DNA of 64,000 nt from RUG12461 sp045661345. Its GTDB lineage: Bacteria; Bacillota; Clostridia; Lachnospirales; Lachnospiraceae. The translations under genes were made by a program, and so were the position numbers. Shown here piece by piece: positions 7,866 through 16,446 of the stretch; positions within the stretch are counted from its first letter, which is position 1, and each line of letters opens with the position of its first letter. The DNA lies in assembly GCA_045661345.1 (NCBI GenBank), contig JAZRFM010000025.1, positions 1 through 64,000 of the forward strand. Direction: 5' to 3'. The notes beneath the pieces were generated by a model, which had not been told where the DNA came from, did not search any database, and was given only the letters and a program-made list of their open reading frames with translations.

Positions 7866-9446
7866 ATGAAGGGAAATAACATCTATGATTTTCAGCATTA
7901 CGGGAGCAGTGATGTCGAGCCGGATCGCTCGAATATGTATCCGCCCGTGATCGAAAACAGCGATGCCGATCTGCATAAATTGTGTTATCAGGGAGCACAT
8001 GAACTGTATGGGGAAAATCTTCCTGATATTGTAGAAGAACGGCTGAAGAAGGAACTGGATGCTATGGGAGAAAACGGCTATGCGGGACTATATGTGATCG
8101 TGAAGAAGCTTGTAAATAAGTCCTTGCAGGCAGGCTATCCTGTCGGAGCGAGGAACCTTGTCGGATCTTCTTTCGTAGCTTTTACGGTGGGAATCACGGA
8201 TGTAAACCCCCTGCCGCCGCATTATGTCTGCCCAAAATGCCATTACTCCGATTTCAATAGCAAAACGGTCATCAAACACAGAGGCGGATGCGGATATGAT
8301 TTGCCTGATAAGAACTGCCCTGTATGTGGAACGCCATTGCGCAAGGAAGGGTTTGACATTTCATCTGAGGTTTTTATGGGAGTTGATGGAAAAAAGGAGC
8401 CTTTCATCAATCTGAATTTTTCTGGACAGGTCCTGGACGTGATCAAACCATATGCGGAAGAACTCTTTGGGGAAGGAAAGTGTTTCCTGTCTGGTACGCC
8501 CAATACAACCGCGATTAATCTGTTGTATGGATACGTGCAGAAAAATTCTGTAAATGATAAGGAAAACACGTCTCGCTCAGAACAAGATAAGCACCGTCCG
8601 TTTGATTACGGTTTGCTGAAATTTGATCTGATCAGGCATGATGATCCGACAATGCTCCATCGTTTGGCAAATGAGACAGGTTTTGACCCAAAGGATGTGC
8701 CGTTTGATGATACGAATGTGATGGCATTGTTTCACGGCACGGATGCTCTTGGCATCACGCCGGATCAGATCGGTGGCATACAACTCGGGTGTCTTGGAAT
8801 TCCTGAGTTTGGAAATGACTATGCCATGCAGATGCTGATAGATACAAGACCGACATCATTTTCACATCTTGTGAAGCTTGCCGGTTTAAACCACGCAACA
8901 GGTGCCTGGCTTGGCAACGCAAATGAACTGATAGCAAGTGGACAGGCAACGCTTTCCACGGTGATTGCCACGCGGGATGATATCATGGCATATCTCATTG
9001 ATATGGGAATGGGATCAGAGGAAGCCTTCCGGATCATGGAAGCGGTACGGAAGGGAAACGTCGCAAAATGTAAGACTTCAAAATGGGCAGAGTGGAAAGT
9101 AGACATGAAGGAGCACGGCGTGCCTGACTGGTATATCAGGTCTTGTGAGAAGATGGAATACCTATTCCCGAGAGCGCATGCTGCGGCATATGTCATGACG
9201 GCGTGGAGAATCGCCTATTATAAGCTGCACTACCCGCAAGCGTTTTACCAGTGCTGGTTTGCGATGCGGGCAAAGGGTGTATCGCATGAAAAGCTTTTCC
9301 GAGCCTCCGATGTCGTGAAAGAGCACCTGAAAGAATACAGAAATAAAGAGGCGCTTACCGAATTTGAGTGGGAAGAGTATGCAGCACTCAGGGTAGCGGA
9401 GGAGATGTATGCGAGAGGTGTGGTGATTGAGCCGCGTGCGTTGTAA
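7866..9446 (+). CDS. Truncated PolC-like protein with lost polymerase active site
   Basis: 526 residues that align by eye with the C-terminal part of Gram-positive DNA polymerase III PolC. Recognisable stretches are ARNLVGSSFVAFTVGITDVN, NPLPPHYVCPKC with a four-Cys zinc site (Cys 122, 125, 151, 154), LLKFDLIRHDDPT, LGITPDQIGG, and FPRAHAAAYVMTAWRIAY. The exonuclease and N-terminal parts are absent. PolC's catalytic pair PDIDLNFSG reads PFINLNFSG (residues 179-187), so both aspartates are replaced; the third (Asp 254) remains. A block that in PolC carries RTTGQHPGG is also missing. It therefore should not polymerise but may still bind DNA or a clamp. The frame is intact, which argues for selection rather than simple decay. 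The host's own polC would be elsewhere. Confidence 0.85.
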   Translation: MKGNNIYDFQHYGSSDVEPDRSNMYPPVIENSDADLHKLCYQGAHELYGENLPDIVEERLKKELDAMGENGYAGLYVIVKKLVNKSLQAGYPVGARNLVGSSFVAFTVGITDVNPLPPHYVCPKCHYSDFNSKTVIKHRGGCGYDLPDKNCPVCGTPLRKEGFDISSEVFMGVDGKKEPFINLNFSGQVLDVIKPYAEELFGEGKCFLSGTPNTTAINLLYGYVQKNSVNDKENTSRSEQDKHRPFDYGLLKFDLIRHDDPTMLHRLANETGFDPKDVPFDDTNVMALFHGTDALGITPDQIGGIQLGCLGIPEFGNDYAMQMLIDTRPTSFSHLVKLAGLNHATGAWLGNANELIASGQATLSTVIATRDDIMAYLIDMGMGSEEAFRIMEAVRKGNVAKCKTSKWAEWKVDMKEHGVPDWYIRSCEKMEYLFPRAHAAAYVMTAWRIAYYKLHYPQAFYQCWFAMRAKGVSHEKLFRASDVVKEHLKEYRNKEALTEFEWEEYAALRVAEEMYARGVVIEPRAL

Positions 9447-9562
9447 ATCAAGCAGTGTTGACGGGAGCCGGACAACCAAAATTATAGCGCAGAGAGCATT
9501 GTTCTATATGGGCCGTGGCTTAATTATTATTTAAGTCATCGTCACTTATCGAAAGAAGAAAA

Positions 9563-9736
9563 ATGAGAATAGTGTCCGAGTATCAGAAAGGAGGGGATTT
9601 TATAGAAATGTATGAGGAGGCATCGAGTTATCAAGTTTGGTTTGAGTATCCTTGCAGTCGACCGGGTGTAGAAAGTCTTAGAGAGATCATGGGTGATTTG
9701 CCGCAGTATGAGGAGTGGATGAACACGCTTAAGTAA
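9563..9736 (+). CDS. Small protein, 57 residues, unknown
   Basis: Starts MRIVSEYQKGGDFIEM and ends in PQYEEWMNTLK with TAA at 9734. GAAAGAAG precedes the ATG. A better ribosome site (AGGAGGGG) lies inside, before Met 16, so a 42-residue form is possible. It is acidic and rich in aromatics, with no recognised domain. It is the first of a run of small genes after the PolC-like gene. Confidence 0.5.
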   Translation: MRIVSEYQKGGDFIEMYEEASSYQVWFEYPCSRPGVESLREIMGDLPQYEEWMNTLK

Positions 9737-9774
9737 GAGAAAACGGTGTCCGTTTTGAAATGGAGGGAATCGCC

Positions 9775-9894
9775 ATGTTAAAGAGATTACTGTTTTGGAT
9801 CAGGGAATGTGTACTCAAAAATGACCGGGCATGCAGGCATTTTTGTATATCCTGCGATTATTATGAAATATGTTGCCGGGATGAAGCAGACTGA
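9775..9894 (+). CDS. Cysteine-rich small protein, 39 residues
   Basis: The ATG follows GGAGGG by six bases. The product has a hydrophobic/basic start (MLKRLLFWIRECVLK) and a cluster of cysteines (CRHFCISCDYYEICC), suggesting a metal site or disulfides. No family is recognised. Confidence 0.5.
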   Translation: MLKRLLFWIRECVLKNDRACRHFCISCDYYEICCRDEAD

Positions 9895-9947
9895 CAGGAT
9901 CTGTCATGGGCGTTTTGTATGATTGATGAAACAGACGGAGAATAATC

Positions 9948-10124
9948 ATGATTGACAGGATATGCCCGATGTGTGGAATCGGTTATTTGGAAGAGTCGGT
10001 GGTGACAGGATATGAATGCAGTAACTGCCGTGAAGTTTTTGTCAGAGGAAAAGACATGGACTGGGAGGTGATTGTTTATGAGGACTGGGTGGCGTATGTA
10101 AAAGAAAAAAGCATCAGGATGTAA
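9948..10124 (+). CDS. Zinc-ribbon small protein, 58 residues
   Basis: Two CxxC pairs (ICPMCG near residue 6; YECSNCRE near residue 24) form a zinc-ribbon, followed by an acidic, aromatic tail. GACGGAG lies upstream of the ATG. The TAA overlaps an ATG of the next frame (TAATG), so it may be coupled to the 10166 gene. Such ribbons are common in small phage or plasmid proteins; the role is unknown. Confidence 0.6.
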   Translation: MIDRICPMCGIGYLEESVVTGYECSNCREVFVRGKDMDWEVIVYEDWVAYVKEKSIRM

Positions 10125-10165
10125 TGGAACAAATAAAAATGAGTTTTGGTATGGAGGAATACACA

Positions 10166-10792
10166 ATGGAAGATGAAAAGAGAATCGCAGCATTGATGGA
10201 AGAACTGGAAAGTATCAAAGAGGAGCTTCGGCAGCTGAAAGGAGAGAGCGAGGCAGGAGTCCTGTGCGAAGCCGTATCTGAGGATTCCGGCAGGAGTGGA
10301 GAGGAGTGGCCGGCGGATCTGGCAGCGCTTGAAGTGATTACGGCAAGCACGGTGGAAGAATTGCGCGGATTAGATGATGAAATGGCTGACGAGATGGAAG
10401 CAAAATTTGCCGAAATCCCGCATCAGTTCAATGCAGAGGTCTACAAGGGGCTGAGAAAGAACCTGGAATTTGGGCTTTACGAGAACGAGGCAGCGTTTTT
10501 GGAGGCTGTGAAGGAAAAAGGCCTTGAGTCCTTTGCCATAGAGGACGGATATGATTTCGGCAATCCGAACAAAGAAATCCTGCCGCAGTATGCTGAAGTT
10601 CATAAGTCCAAAACGCTGGAGGAGTCTGCGTATCACGGGACAAAGCTATACCATGAACTAAATGGCATGCTGATCGGAGACCGGATTGGCGGACCGGTTG
10701 GAAGCGTGATTGGAGGAGCGATCGGTTCGTTCTTTGGACTCTTTGCCGGCTCAGCGGAGGTTGCAGAGATCAAACGTGTTGGCAGAGCATGA
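10166..10792 (+). CDS. Coiled-coil protein with C-terminal glycine-zipper membrane hairpin, unknown
   Basis: 208 residues. I chose the ATG at 10166 because GGAGG sits eight bases before it; ATGs at 10124 and 10139 are alternatives. Residues 1-27 are a charged coiled coil (MEDEKRIAALMEELESIKEE). The middle is acidic and aromatic. The C-terminus (about 175-200) is glycine-rich and hydrophobic (GGPVGSVIGGAIGSFFGLFA), with GxxxG spacing like glycine-zipper membrane segments. A membrane anchor or a membrane-active effector is possible; nothing more can be said. Confidence 0.65.
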   Translation: MEDEKRIAALMEELESIKEELRQLKGESEAGVLCEAVSEDSGRSGEEWPADLAALEVITASTVEELRGLDDEMADEMEAKFAEIPHQFNAEVYKGLRKNLEFGLYENEAAFLEAVKEKGLESFAIEDGYDFGNPNKEILPQYAEVHKSKTLEESAYHGTKLYHELNGMLIGDRIGGPVGSVIGGAIGSFFGLFAGSAEVAEIKRVGRA

Positions 10793-10877
10793 AAACGGCT
10801 CTTTGAAAGAATAGAAGGATTGGATGATATGAGCTTGGTACTTTATATAATAGACCACGAATAAAACACTTCCGCAA

Positions 10878-10910
10878 ACAAACGAGCCTGCATCGCGCAG
10901 GCTCGCTTGT
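10878..10910 (-). terminator. Terminator of Rpn copy 3
   Basis: A strong hairpin (CGAGCCTGC / GCAGGCTCG, loop ATCGC) flanked by ACAA(A) and TTGT. It is almost the same as the terminator of Rpn copy 2. Confidence 0.7.
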
Positions 10911-10920
10911 TTCTGAGAAT

Positions 10921-11667
10921 TCAGGCTTCGATGTCGTTTGGATCAATGCCATGCTTTCGTAGAAGCTCGTATACGGCATTGCGTTCAGCGATAATTTTAT
11001 CCCGTTCAGCGGCAACTATGTCGTGTTCAGCGGTGACTTTATCCCGTTCAGCGGTGGCGGCATCAAGCTTCGCGACCGCAATGTCACGTTCTTTCTCAGC
11101 GTTCTCGAGCCGCCGCAACATGCCTCGCTCCTGCCGGAGGGCATCCTCGCGGGCTTCCAGTTGCTGACGGAGATGTTCGTCTGCTGATACCTCATAGATG
11201 GTAGTTCCGGCTTCAGCCAAAGCATCATTTGTTTTTGCCAACACTTTGAGATCCTCCCATGTGGTTGCCTTGAAGAACTTCGCCCATTCGTCGATCTTAT
11301 ACAGGCGATCTTCCTCAGTTGCAAGATCTATTCGTGATAAGTCTATCACATAAAGACAAAGCTTGTCAGTATATATTTTGCGCGTTTTTTTGTTCATAAG
11401 AAGGTGTTCTGAACAGAATTCCGGAGTGCCAGGAAAGAGCGTGAAGTCAAGAAATCCGATCTGATAAGTGGTTTTGACTTTATCGTAGTCATCACCTTTT
11501 ATAAGGTTTGAAAAGTTCCGGCATAGATAATACGAGGAGCGTTCAATCCAGTCGCCTTTGTTTACGACCTGCATTTCCAGATCAATGATAGTGTCGTTGT
11601 TGAACAGAATATTGACATCCAGAATTACGGTTTTATCATTGACGGCATCACCCTCGCGTATAGGATC
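10921..11667 (-). pseudogene. Rpn/PD-(D/E)XK nuclease family gene (copy 3), 5' end missing
   Basis: Close to copy 1 from its IREGDAVNDK onward, with the nuclease strand DVNILFNNDTIIDLEMQV, RSSYYLCRNF and the coiled coil, ending AVYELLRKHGIDPNDIEA. Homology to copy 1 ends abruptly at about 11667 and the first roughly 75 codons, promoter and ribosome site are absent, so the gene is cut. A Met at 11574 opens a 217-residue frame but lies inside the nuclease core, so it is not a credible start. The coiled coil here is more varied than the copy 1 heptads. Confidence 0.85.
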
Positions 11668-11986
11668 CCGGCGGAGAGATTGCCGTAGGCAAGGCTTCCT
11701 TTATACAAAACACCATATACGCAGCATTACGCACTTTACGTGATAAAAATAAAGCCGGAATCCCGGATATATACTGAGATTGCGGCTTTTTTGGTGTCAA
11801 AGATAGGTTTATAAATCATAACGGTCAACCGTAGCAGTTGCAAGGTAAAATATACAGGAAACAGGCTGAAAACGACAGAGTATCTGCTATACTGTGATGT
11901 AGAGGGAAAAGAGTGTCATTCTGAACAGGAAACATAGAAACAGAGAGGCGTCGATTAAGAGAAACATTATCAAAAGGAGACGAACG
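11668..11986. other. Intergenic junction between the Rpn remnant and the methyltransferase gene
   Basis: No credible gene. The left edge is the break point of Rpn copy 3. It holds a terminator hairpin (11751-11792) and AT-rich DNA with a TATACT hexamer near 11888 that could be a -10 for the methyltransferase gene; no good -35 was seen at the right distance. Confidence 0.5.
11751..11792 (+). terminator. Hairpin with T run
   Basis: AAAGCCGGAATC pairs with GATTGCGGCTTT across a 15-base loop and is followed by TTTT. It reads as a plus-strand terminator for a gene no longer present, or as a boundary of the island. Confidence 0.5.
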
Positions 11987-13468
11987 ATGCCGAAAGTGAA
12001 TTACGACGAAAATTCGAGAAACTGCGGAGGGTATCTGGAAAGGGACAAAAGCCCGAAGCCGGAGGGTCTCGGAGCGGACGATTACGCTCCGTTCGAGAAG
12101 GCCGCCGAGGAAAGACTGGCGGCTCTGATTCCGTCGGTGGACGGCTTCTCAAAGGAAACGATCGAATTCTTCAGGGAGTCGATTTTCCCGAAATATTCCC
12201 TGTGGTACTTTCAAGATGCCCTCGAACCCTTCGGGGAGGAAGGAGTGAGAAAGATAGCGGAAATCGCGAAAAGAAGAATCGAGGAGTCCGGAGCAGACGT
12301 GAGACACCTGTACTTCCTTCCCCTTTCCGAGGAAATCCATTACGACAGGGACGGACGGAGGTACGTAAATGTCTACAAGCAGAGGGTCATAGAGAAGTGG
12401 CTTTCCGACCCGTTCGGATTCGGCGAACACGTCCGTCCGAAAATCGAGATTCGGGATTCGGTCGCCCTCGTTTCGTTCGAATTCGCTCCGGCGTGCGCGA
12501 AACTGACGGAATTCTGCGTGGAGGCGGAACACTCGGGACTTCTCGCGTACGAACGAAGCGTGGCGACGATCTGTGACATGTTCGGATTCCGCAGAGACGG
12601 GTTCGACAGACTCGCAAACGAGGAGAAGTATCTCGAAACCATGAACGCGTCCAGAGGAAAAGCCAGGATTCTCGACTGGGTGAGGGGCGATTCGATCGTC
12701 GACGTGGGTTCGGGAGGAGGTGTTCTCCTACGGAAATTGGAGAGTCGGTTTCCGAATGCGAAGATAACGGGAACGGACGTGTCCGAGAACGTGCTGGAAG
12801 CCCTCGCGAAAGAGAAGAAGGAAAAAGGAAGAAGATGGGAGCTGATTCGGCACGATCTCTCCCGAAGTCCGCTTCCGGAAAAGACGGACTGCATTATATT
12901 CTCGTCAATTCTTCACGAAATATACTCCTATTCGGAAACGGACGGGAAAAGGTTCAATCCGGAGTCCGTGAGACGCACCCTTGCCAACGCGAAGGTGTCG
13001 CTGAATCGGGGAGGACGAATCGTGATAAGAGACGGAGTCGGAACTCCTGACAGGGGCAGGATGCGAATCCGGTTCGTATCGGACGAGGGGTTCAGGTTCT
13101 TCATGCGGTTTGCGGAGGATTTCCGCGGAATGGACGAAATCCCGAAGGAGGAGAGAATCGTCGAAACCGATGCGAAGTCGCGGACGATCGTCGCCGACTA
13201 CGACTACGCGAGGGAATTCCTGTATACGTACACGTGGGGAGCTGCATCCTATCCGCATGAGGTGATGGAGCGGTTAGGGTTCTTCGGTCTGGACGAACTC
13301 GTCGGAACGCTCGAAAGTCTCGGAATGAGGATTCTCGAGGCGGACTCCTTTTTCAGCAAGGGATACGAAAAGTATCTGTCTCCGTTCGTAATCATCGAGG
13401 ATCCGGACACGGGAGAAGAAATCGACTTCCCGCCGACGAGCTGCTTCGTGGTCGCAGAAAAGCCGTGA
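11987..13468 (+). CDS. Class I SAM-dependent methyltransferase with large N-terminal extension
   Basis: 493 residues. The SAM-binding motif IVDVGSGGGVLLRKL is near residue 236, with the acidic ITGTDVSENVLE strand after it and IIFSSILHEI as the post-IV region, so the methyltransferase fold is clear. The first 220 residues and the last 120 match nothing I recognise; the substrate is unknown. AAAAGGAG lies upstream of the ATG. Codon use is striking: TCG, CGA/CGT and GGA are frequent and TTCGGA/TTCGAA words recur, unlike neighbours on both sides, which suggests transfer from another lineage. It stands alone, with palindromic DNA at 13477 after it. Confidence 0.75.
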   Translation: MPKVNYDENSRNCGGYLERDKSPKPEGLGADDYAPFEKAAEERLAALIPSVDGFSKETIEFFRESIFPKYSLWYFQDALEPFGEEGVRKIAEIAKRRIEESGADVRHLYFLPLSEEIHYDRDGRRYVNVYKQRVIEKWLSDPFGFGEHVRPKIEIRDSVALVSFEFAPACAKLTEFCVEAEHSGLLAYERSVATICDMFGFRRDGFDRLANEEKYLETMNASRGKARILDWVRGDSIVDVGSGGGVLLRKLESRFPNAKITGTDVSENVLEALAKEKKEKGRRWELIRHDLSRSPLPEKTDCIIFSSILHEIYSYSETDGKRFNPESVRRTLANAKVSLNRGGRIVIRDGVGTPDRGRMRIRFVSDEGFRFFMRFAEDFRGMDEIPKEERIVETDAKSRTIVADYDYAREFLYTYTWGAASYPHEVMERLGFFGLDELVGTLESLGMRILEADSFFSKGYEKYLSPFVIIEDPDTGEEIDFPPTSCFVVAEKP

Positions 13469-13476
13469 CGACGCAT

Positions 13477-13516
13477 GTTGCAAATTCAGCGTACTGGCTG
13501 TGCGCTGAATTGTAAC
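13477..13516. repeat. 40-bp imperfect palindrome, copy A
   Basis: Arms GTTGCAAATTCAGCGTAC and GTGCGCTGAATTGTAAC are inverted copies around a short loop. A close relative is at 17899-17936. Both lie just after a gene, like REP-type elements; they have no T run. Confidence 0.65.
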
Positions 13517-13740
13517 GGATAAAGAGGGGCGGCAACGGCAGGTTGTTTACATCCTGTGATTTTGGTATCATGAAAGTGCGCTGACAGGGTGTCGGGCTCC
13601 TGACCCGGGCGCGGGCAGTTGCGATTAGGGGATCTGGGTTTTGATGTAATTTGGATTTATGAGCGTTTTTTTCAAAGCTTTCTATACGTCTCCGGAGGTA
13701 TGGGGGCTATAGAAGAAGCGTTTGGAGAGATAGTACCGGC

Positions 13741-15033
13741 ATGAGGATTTTTCTTGAGACGGAGACGGGGCTTTTGGACGTCACTGACCGTATGCCGTTG
13801 ATCTACGGCGCCGGCGAGGGGTTTATGTCGCTGCACCGGGAGATCCTGAATCGGGCGCACTTCGTGGTGGACGACAATCCGGGCAGGCAGAACAGAACGG
13901 TGACGGTTTGCGGACGGGAGCTGGAGATCCTGTCCCCGGAGCGCCTTGCCAGATTCGACCCGGAGACGGTCTACATCATCATCCCCGCAGGGAACGACAA
14001 ATATATCGCCGAGATGAAGGAGCACATCGCCTGTATTTCGGGGGAGGAGGGTATACCGGTCACGGTGCGCAGCGATAATGTGTCCGTGCGTTACGTTTCC
14101 CTTGACGAGTTTTTCGCTTACGACCTGCATTTTCGCAAGCGGCTGGATCGGTGGATCCCGGCAGCCGGACAAAGGGAATACCTGGGGAGATGCCGCAGGA
14201 TCCTCGCGGAAAGCTTCGCTGAGCCGATTGTGTGGGTCGCTTCGACGGTTGATGGAACCGGGTGTGACTTTTTCGTCGGGACGGCGCGCGGCGAATACGT
14301 TATGAAACCGCCGAAGTACTATCCCGAACACCCGGATCGGAACAACGAAATCCTCCGCATTAAGCAGGAATACAGTCTGGAACAGAACCTGACCCTCTAT
14401 GAAGACGAAGATGGCTTCTGCATACAGAGGCGGGCGGACGGCGTCCCGGACTTCCGCTCGGACGAGACGATCCGGCAGGTGCTGCGGAAGTTCCGTATGC
14501 TCCACACGATGGGCGGGCAGATTGACCGGGTGCTCTCCGCCCCGGAAAAATATCACGAGATGCTTTCCGCGGCAAGGGCTGGTGCAAGCCGGGAGCAGCG
14601 CGACCTTCTGGACACGGTGACAGAACGGTTGGGCGGGGCACTCGAGTTGTGCGGACTGGAGACGGAGCGGAGGCTGTGCCACGGTGACTTGTATGTTGGG
14701 AATGTTCTCTATTTTGGGGGTGAGCCAATCGTTATCGATTGGGAAACGATGACGATGACGGATCCGTTGTATGACGTGTGCTTCTTTCTGTGCAGCATTC
14801 CCCGAGAGCCGGGCGTCTTGGATCGGAAGCTGAAGTCGTATCTGTCGTGTTACTGGGACAGGGCGTGTACGGAGGACGAATTTCGCCGCGCCCGCGCCAT
14901 GCTTGCCGTTTGCGGCGGTATACAGCTCTGTCATTTTTATCATCACACACACCGCAACCTGTGCGTCTGGACGCAGACAGGAGAAGATCGTACGGCGACG
15001 CGTGCGTTCAAGTTGCTTGAGCTGTTCGCGTGA
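13741..15033 (+). CDS. Phosphotransferase (choline/aminoglycoside kinase fold) with Rossmann-like N-terminal domain
   Basis: 430 residues. The N-terminal 110 residues (PLIYGAGEGFMSLHREIL, FVVDDNPGRQ, ILSPERLA, VYIIIPAG) look like a small Rossmann domain of the type seen in surface-glycan enzymes. The rest is a choline-kinase/APH fold with the catalytic LCHGDLYVGNVLY (Asp and Asn) and the metal-binding IVIDWETM. Enzymes of this fold move phosphate from ATP to choline, sugars or amino alcohols. The next gene, 24 bases on, is a radical-SAM protein that also has a Rossmann-like start, so the pair may modify a surface polymer. Substrate not readable. GGAGAGATAG precedes the ATG. Confidence 0.75.
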   Translation: MRIFLETETGLLDVTDRMPLIYGAGEGFMSLHREILNRAHFVVDDNPGRQNRTVTVCGRELEILSPERLARFDPETVYIIIPAGNDKYIAEMKEHIACISGEEGIPVTVRSDNVSVRYVSLDEFFAYDLHFRKRLDRWIPAAGQREYLGRCRRILAESFAEPIVWVASTVDGTGCDFFVGTARGEYVMKPPKYYPEHPDRNNEILRIKQEYSLEQNLTLYEDEDGFCIQRRADGVPDFRSDETIRQVLRKFRMLHTMGGQIDRVLSAPEKYHEMLSAARAGASREQRDLLDTVTERLGGALELCGLETERRLCHGDLYVGNVLYFGGEPIVIDWETMTMTDPLYDVCFFLCSIPREPGVLDRKLKSYLSCYWDRACTEDEFRRARAMLAVCGGIQLCHFYHHTHRNLCVWTQTGEDRTATRAFKLLELFA

Positions 15034-15057
15034 GCAGATGAGCGGAAAGGAGAATCA

Positions 15058-16209
15058 TTGCTTGCCATTTGGGGAACTGACGCACTGTCATTGAAAATGT
15101 ACGCCCGTCTCCCGGAGGAGGACAGGAAGCGGACATTTTTGTTGACCTCCGGTGTCCATGAGGGCAGGAACACGGGCGGGTTATCCGCCCCGCCCCGTAT
15201 CATCGAGCCGAATCGGCTGTCCTTCGAAAGCGTTACAAAACTGCTCATTCCTTCCTCTGTCGATAGCAGGGGTTCTTTACATGAGAAGGCCGTCTACTGG
15301 TCGATCCTGAAAAACACGCCGATCCGCGATGACCGGATCTGGGTCATGGATTACCCGACCTTTGACCGGGAGTTGTCCGACCACGGCTCACTGGACGCCT
15401 TTCTTGCCTCGAACACCATTCCCTATCTGCTCCATATGGAATTTGAAGTGTCGCACCAGTGTAATCTGAATTGCAAAGGGTGTACGCATTTTACGCCCCT
15501 GAGTAAAAAGAAGTTCGGTGATTTCGAGGACTTTGTAAAGGATCTTACGCGAATCCGGCAGATGGTGGACAACATCGGTCATATCCAGTTGCTGGGCGGA
15601 GAGCCGCTTTTGAACCCCGAAATCAATCGTTATGTCGAGACAGCCAGAGAGATTTATCCCCATTCAGAGATCAATGTGGTCACCAACGGATTGCTGCTGG
15701 GTTCCGTGAACGATGCTCTAAAGGAAACTATGAGGCGTACCGGTGCCATCTTCCGCGTTTCACTCTATCCCCCCGTCAAAAACGATATAAAGACCATCAT
15801 CGCGCAAACAAGGCAGGCCGGAATCTCATGCACGGCCGGGTATGATGCTGAGTTTTTTTACGCCCTGCTCGATCCCGGCGGCCGGTCGGATCCTTCCCTG
15901 TCCAACGCGATGTGCACCCAGTCGCTGTGTCATGTTTTTGAAAAAGGCAGACTGAATCAATGCGTTATGGCGCACAAAATCCGGGTGTTTGAAGAGTATT
16001 TCCAAATGGGGAGCATGTTCCCGGACTGTGACATCGACCTGTATGCCGATGGTCTGACTCCGCTCATGCTGCAGGAATATCTGATGCACCCCATCGAAAT
16101 GTGCCGGTTTTGTGGAACCCCCAGACCCTTTCCATGGGCTCCCGCAGGGAAAACGCCGAGAAAGGAGGACTGGTATTGCGATGAGCTGCCTGGTAAAAGG
16201 ACTTTTTGA
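15058..16209 (+). CDS. Radical-SAM protein with Rossmann-like N-terminus
   Basis: 383 residues. It starts at TTG 15058, five bases after AAAGGAG. The first 110 residues resemble a Rossmann-like domain (AIWGTDALSLKMYARL). The radical-SAM core has the 4Fe-4S motif at Cys 135, 139 and 142 (QCNLNCKGC), IQLLGGEPLLNP and VVTNGLLL. Several more cysteines near the end (CTQSLCHVF; MCRFCG) could hold another cluster. It forms a unit with the phosphotransferase just upstream. The role is unknown; surface glycan or lipid-head modification is a guess from context. Confidence 0.8.
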   Translation: MLAIWGTDALSLKMYARLPEEDRKRTFLLTSGVHEGRNTGGLSAPPRIIEPNRLSFESVTKLLIPSSVDSRGSLHEKAVYWSILKNTPIRDDRIWVMDYPTFDRELSDHGSLDAFLASNTIPYLLHMEFEVSHQCNLNCKGCTHFTPLSKKKFGDFEDFVKDLTRIRQMVDNIGHIQLLGGEPLLNPEINRYVETAREIYPHSEINVVTNGLLLGSVNDALKETMRRTGAIFRVSLYPPVKNDIKTIIAQTRQAGISCTAGYDAEFFYALLDPGGRSDPSLSNAMCTQSLCHVFEKGRLNQCVMAHKIRVFEEYFQMGSMFPDCDIDLYADGLTPLMLQEYLMHPIEMCRFCGTPRPFPWAPAGKTPRKEDWYCDELPGKRTF

Positions 16210-16446
16210 CCCCGGGTATCGCTGAGTGAAAACAACGCAGTAGCAAGGGATTCTGACAAGCAGAAAGTATATGCAATTAGAATGTGCCACACCAGAAGGC
16301 ACCATGAAAGCAGCATAAAGAGGAAACGTGTTGGTAGACAAAAAGAAGAATTTGTATCTTTCGTATTGCAACGCTTTCCTTTAAAATTGGTATCTGAAAA
16401 ATAATATGCTGGATTGTTTTTTTGAAGAAGAAAAGGAGAGAAGCTC

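Noticed and set aside
11574..11743. A full-length short Rpn variant starting at the Met codon at 11574
   Set aside because: The start would fall inside the nuclease core, and homology to copy 1 continues upstream to 11667, so it is a truncated gene.
13672..14952. 426-codon frame on the minus strand
   Set aside because: Opposite the phosphotransferase gene, which has clear kinase motifs.
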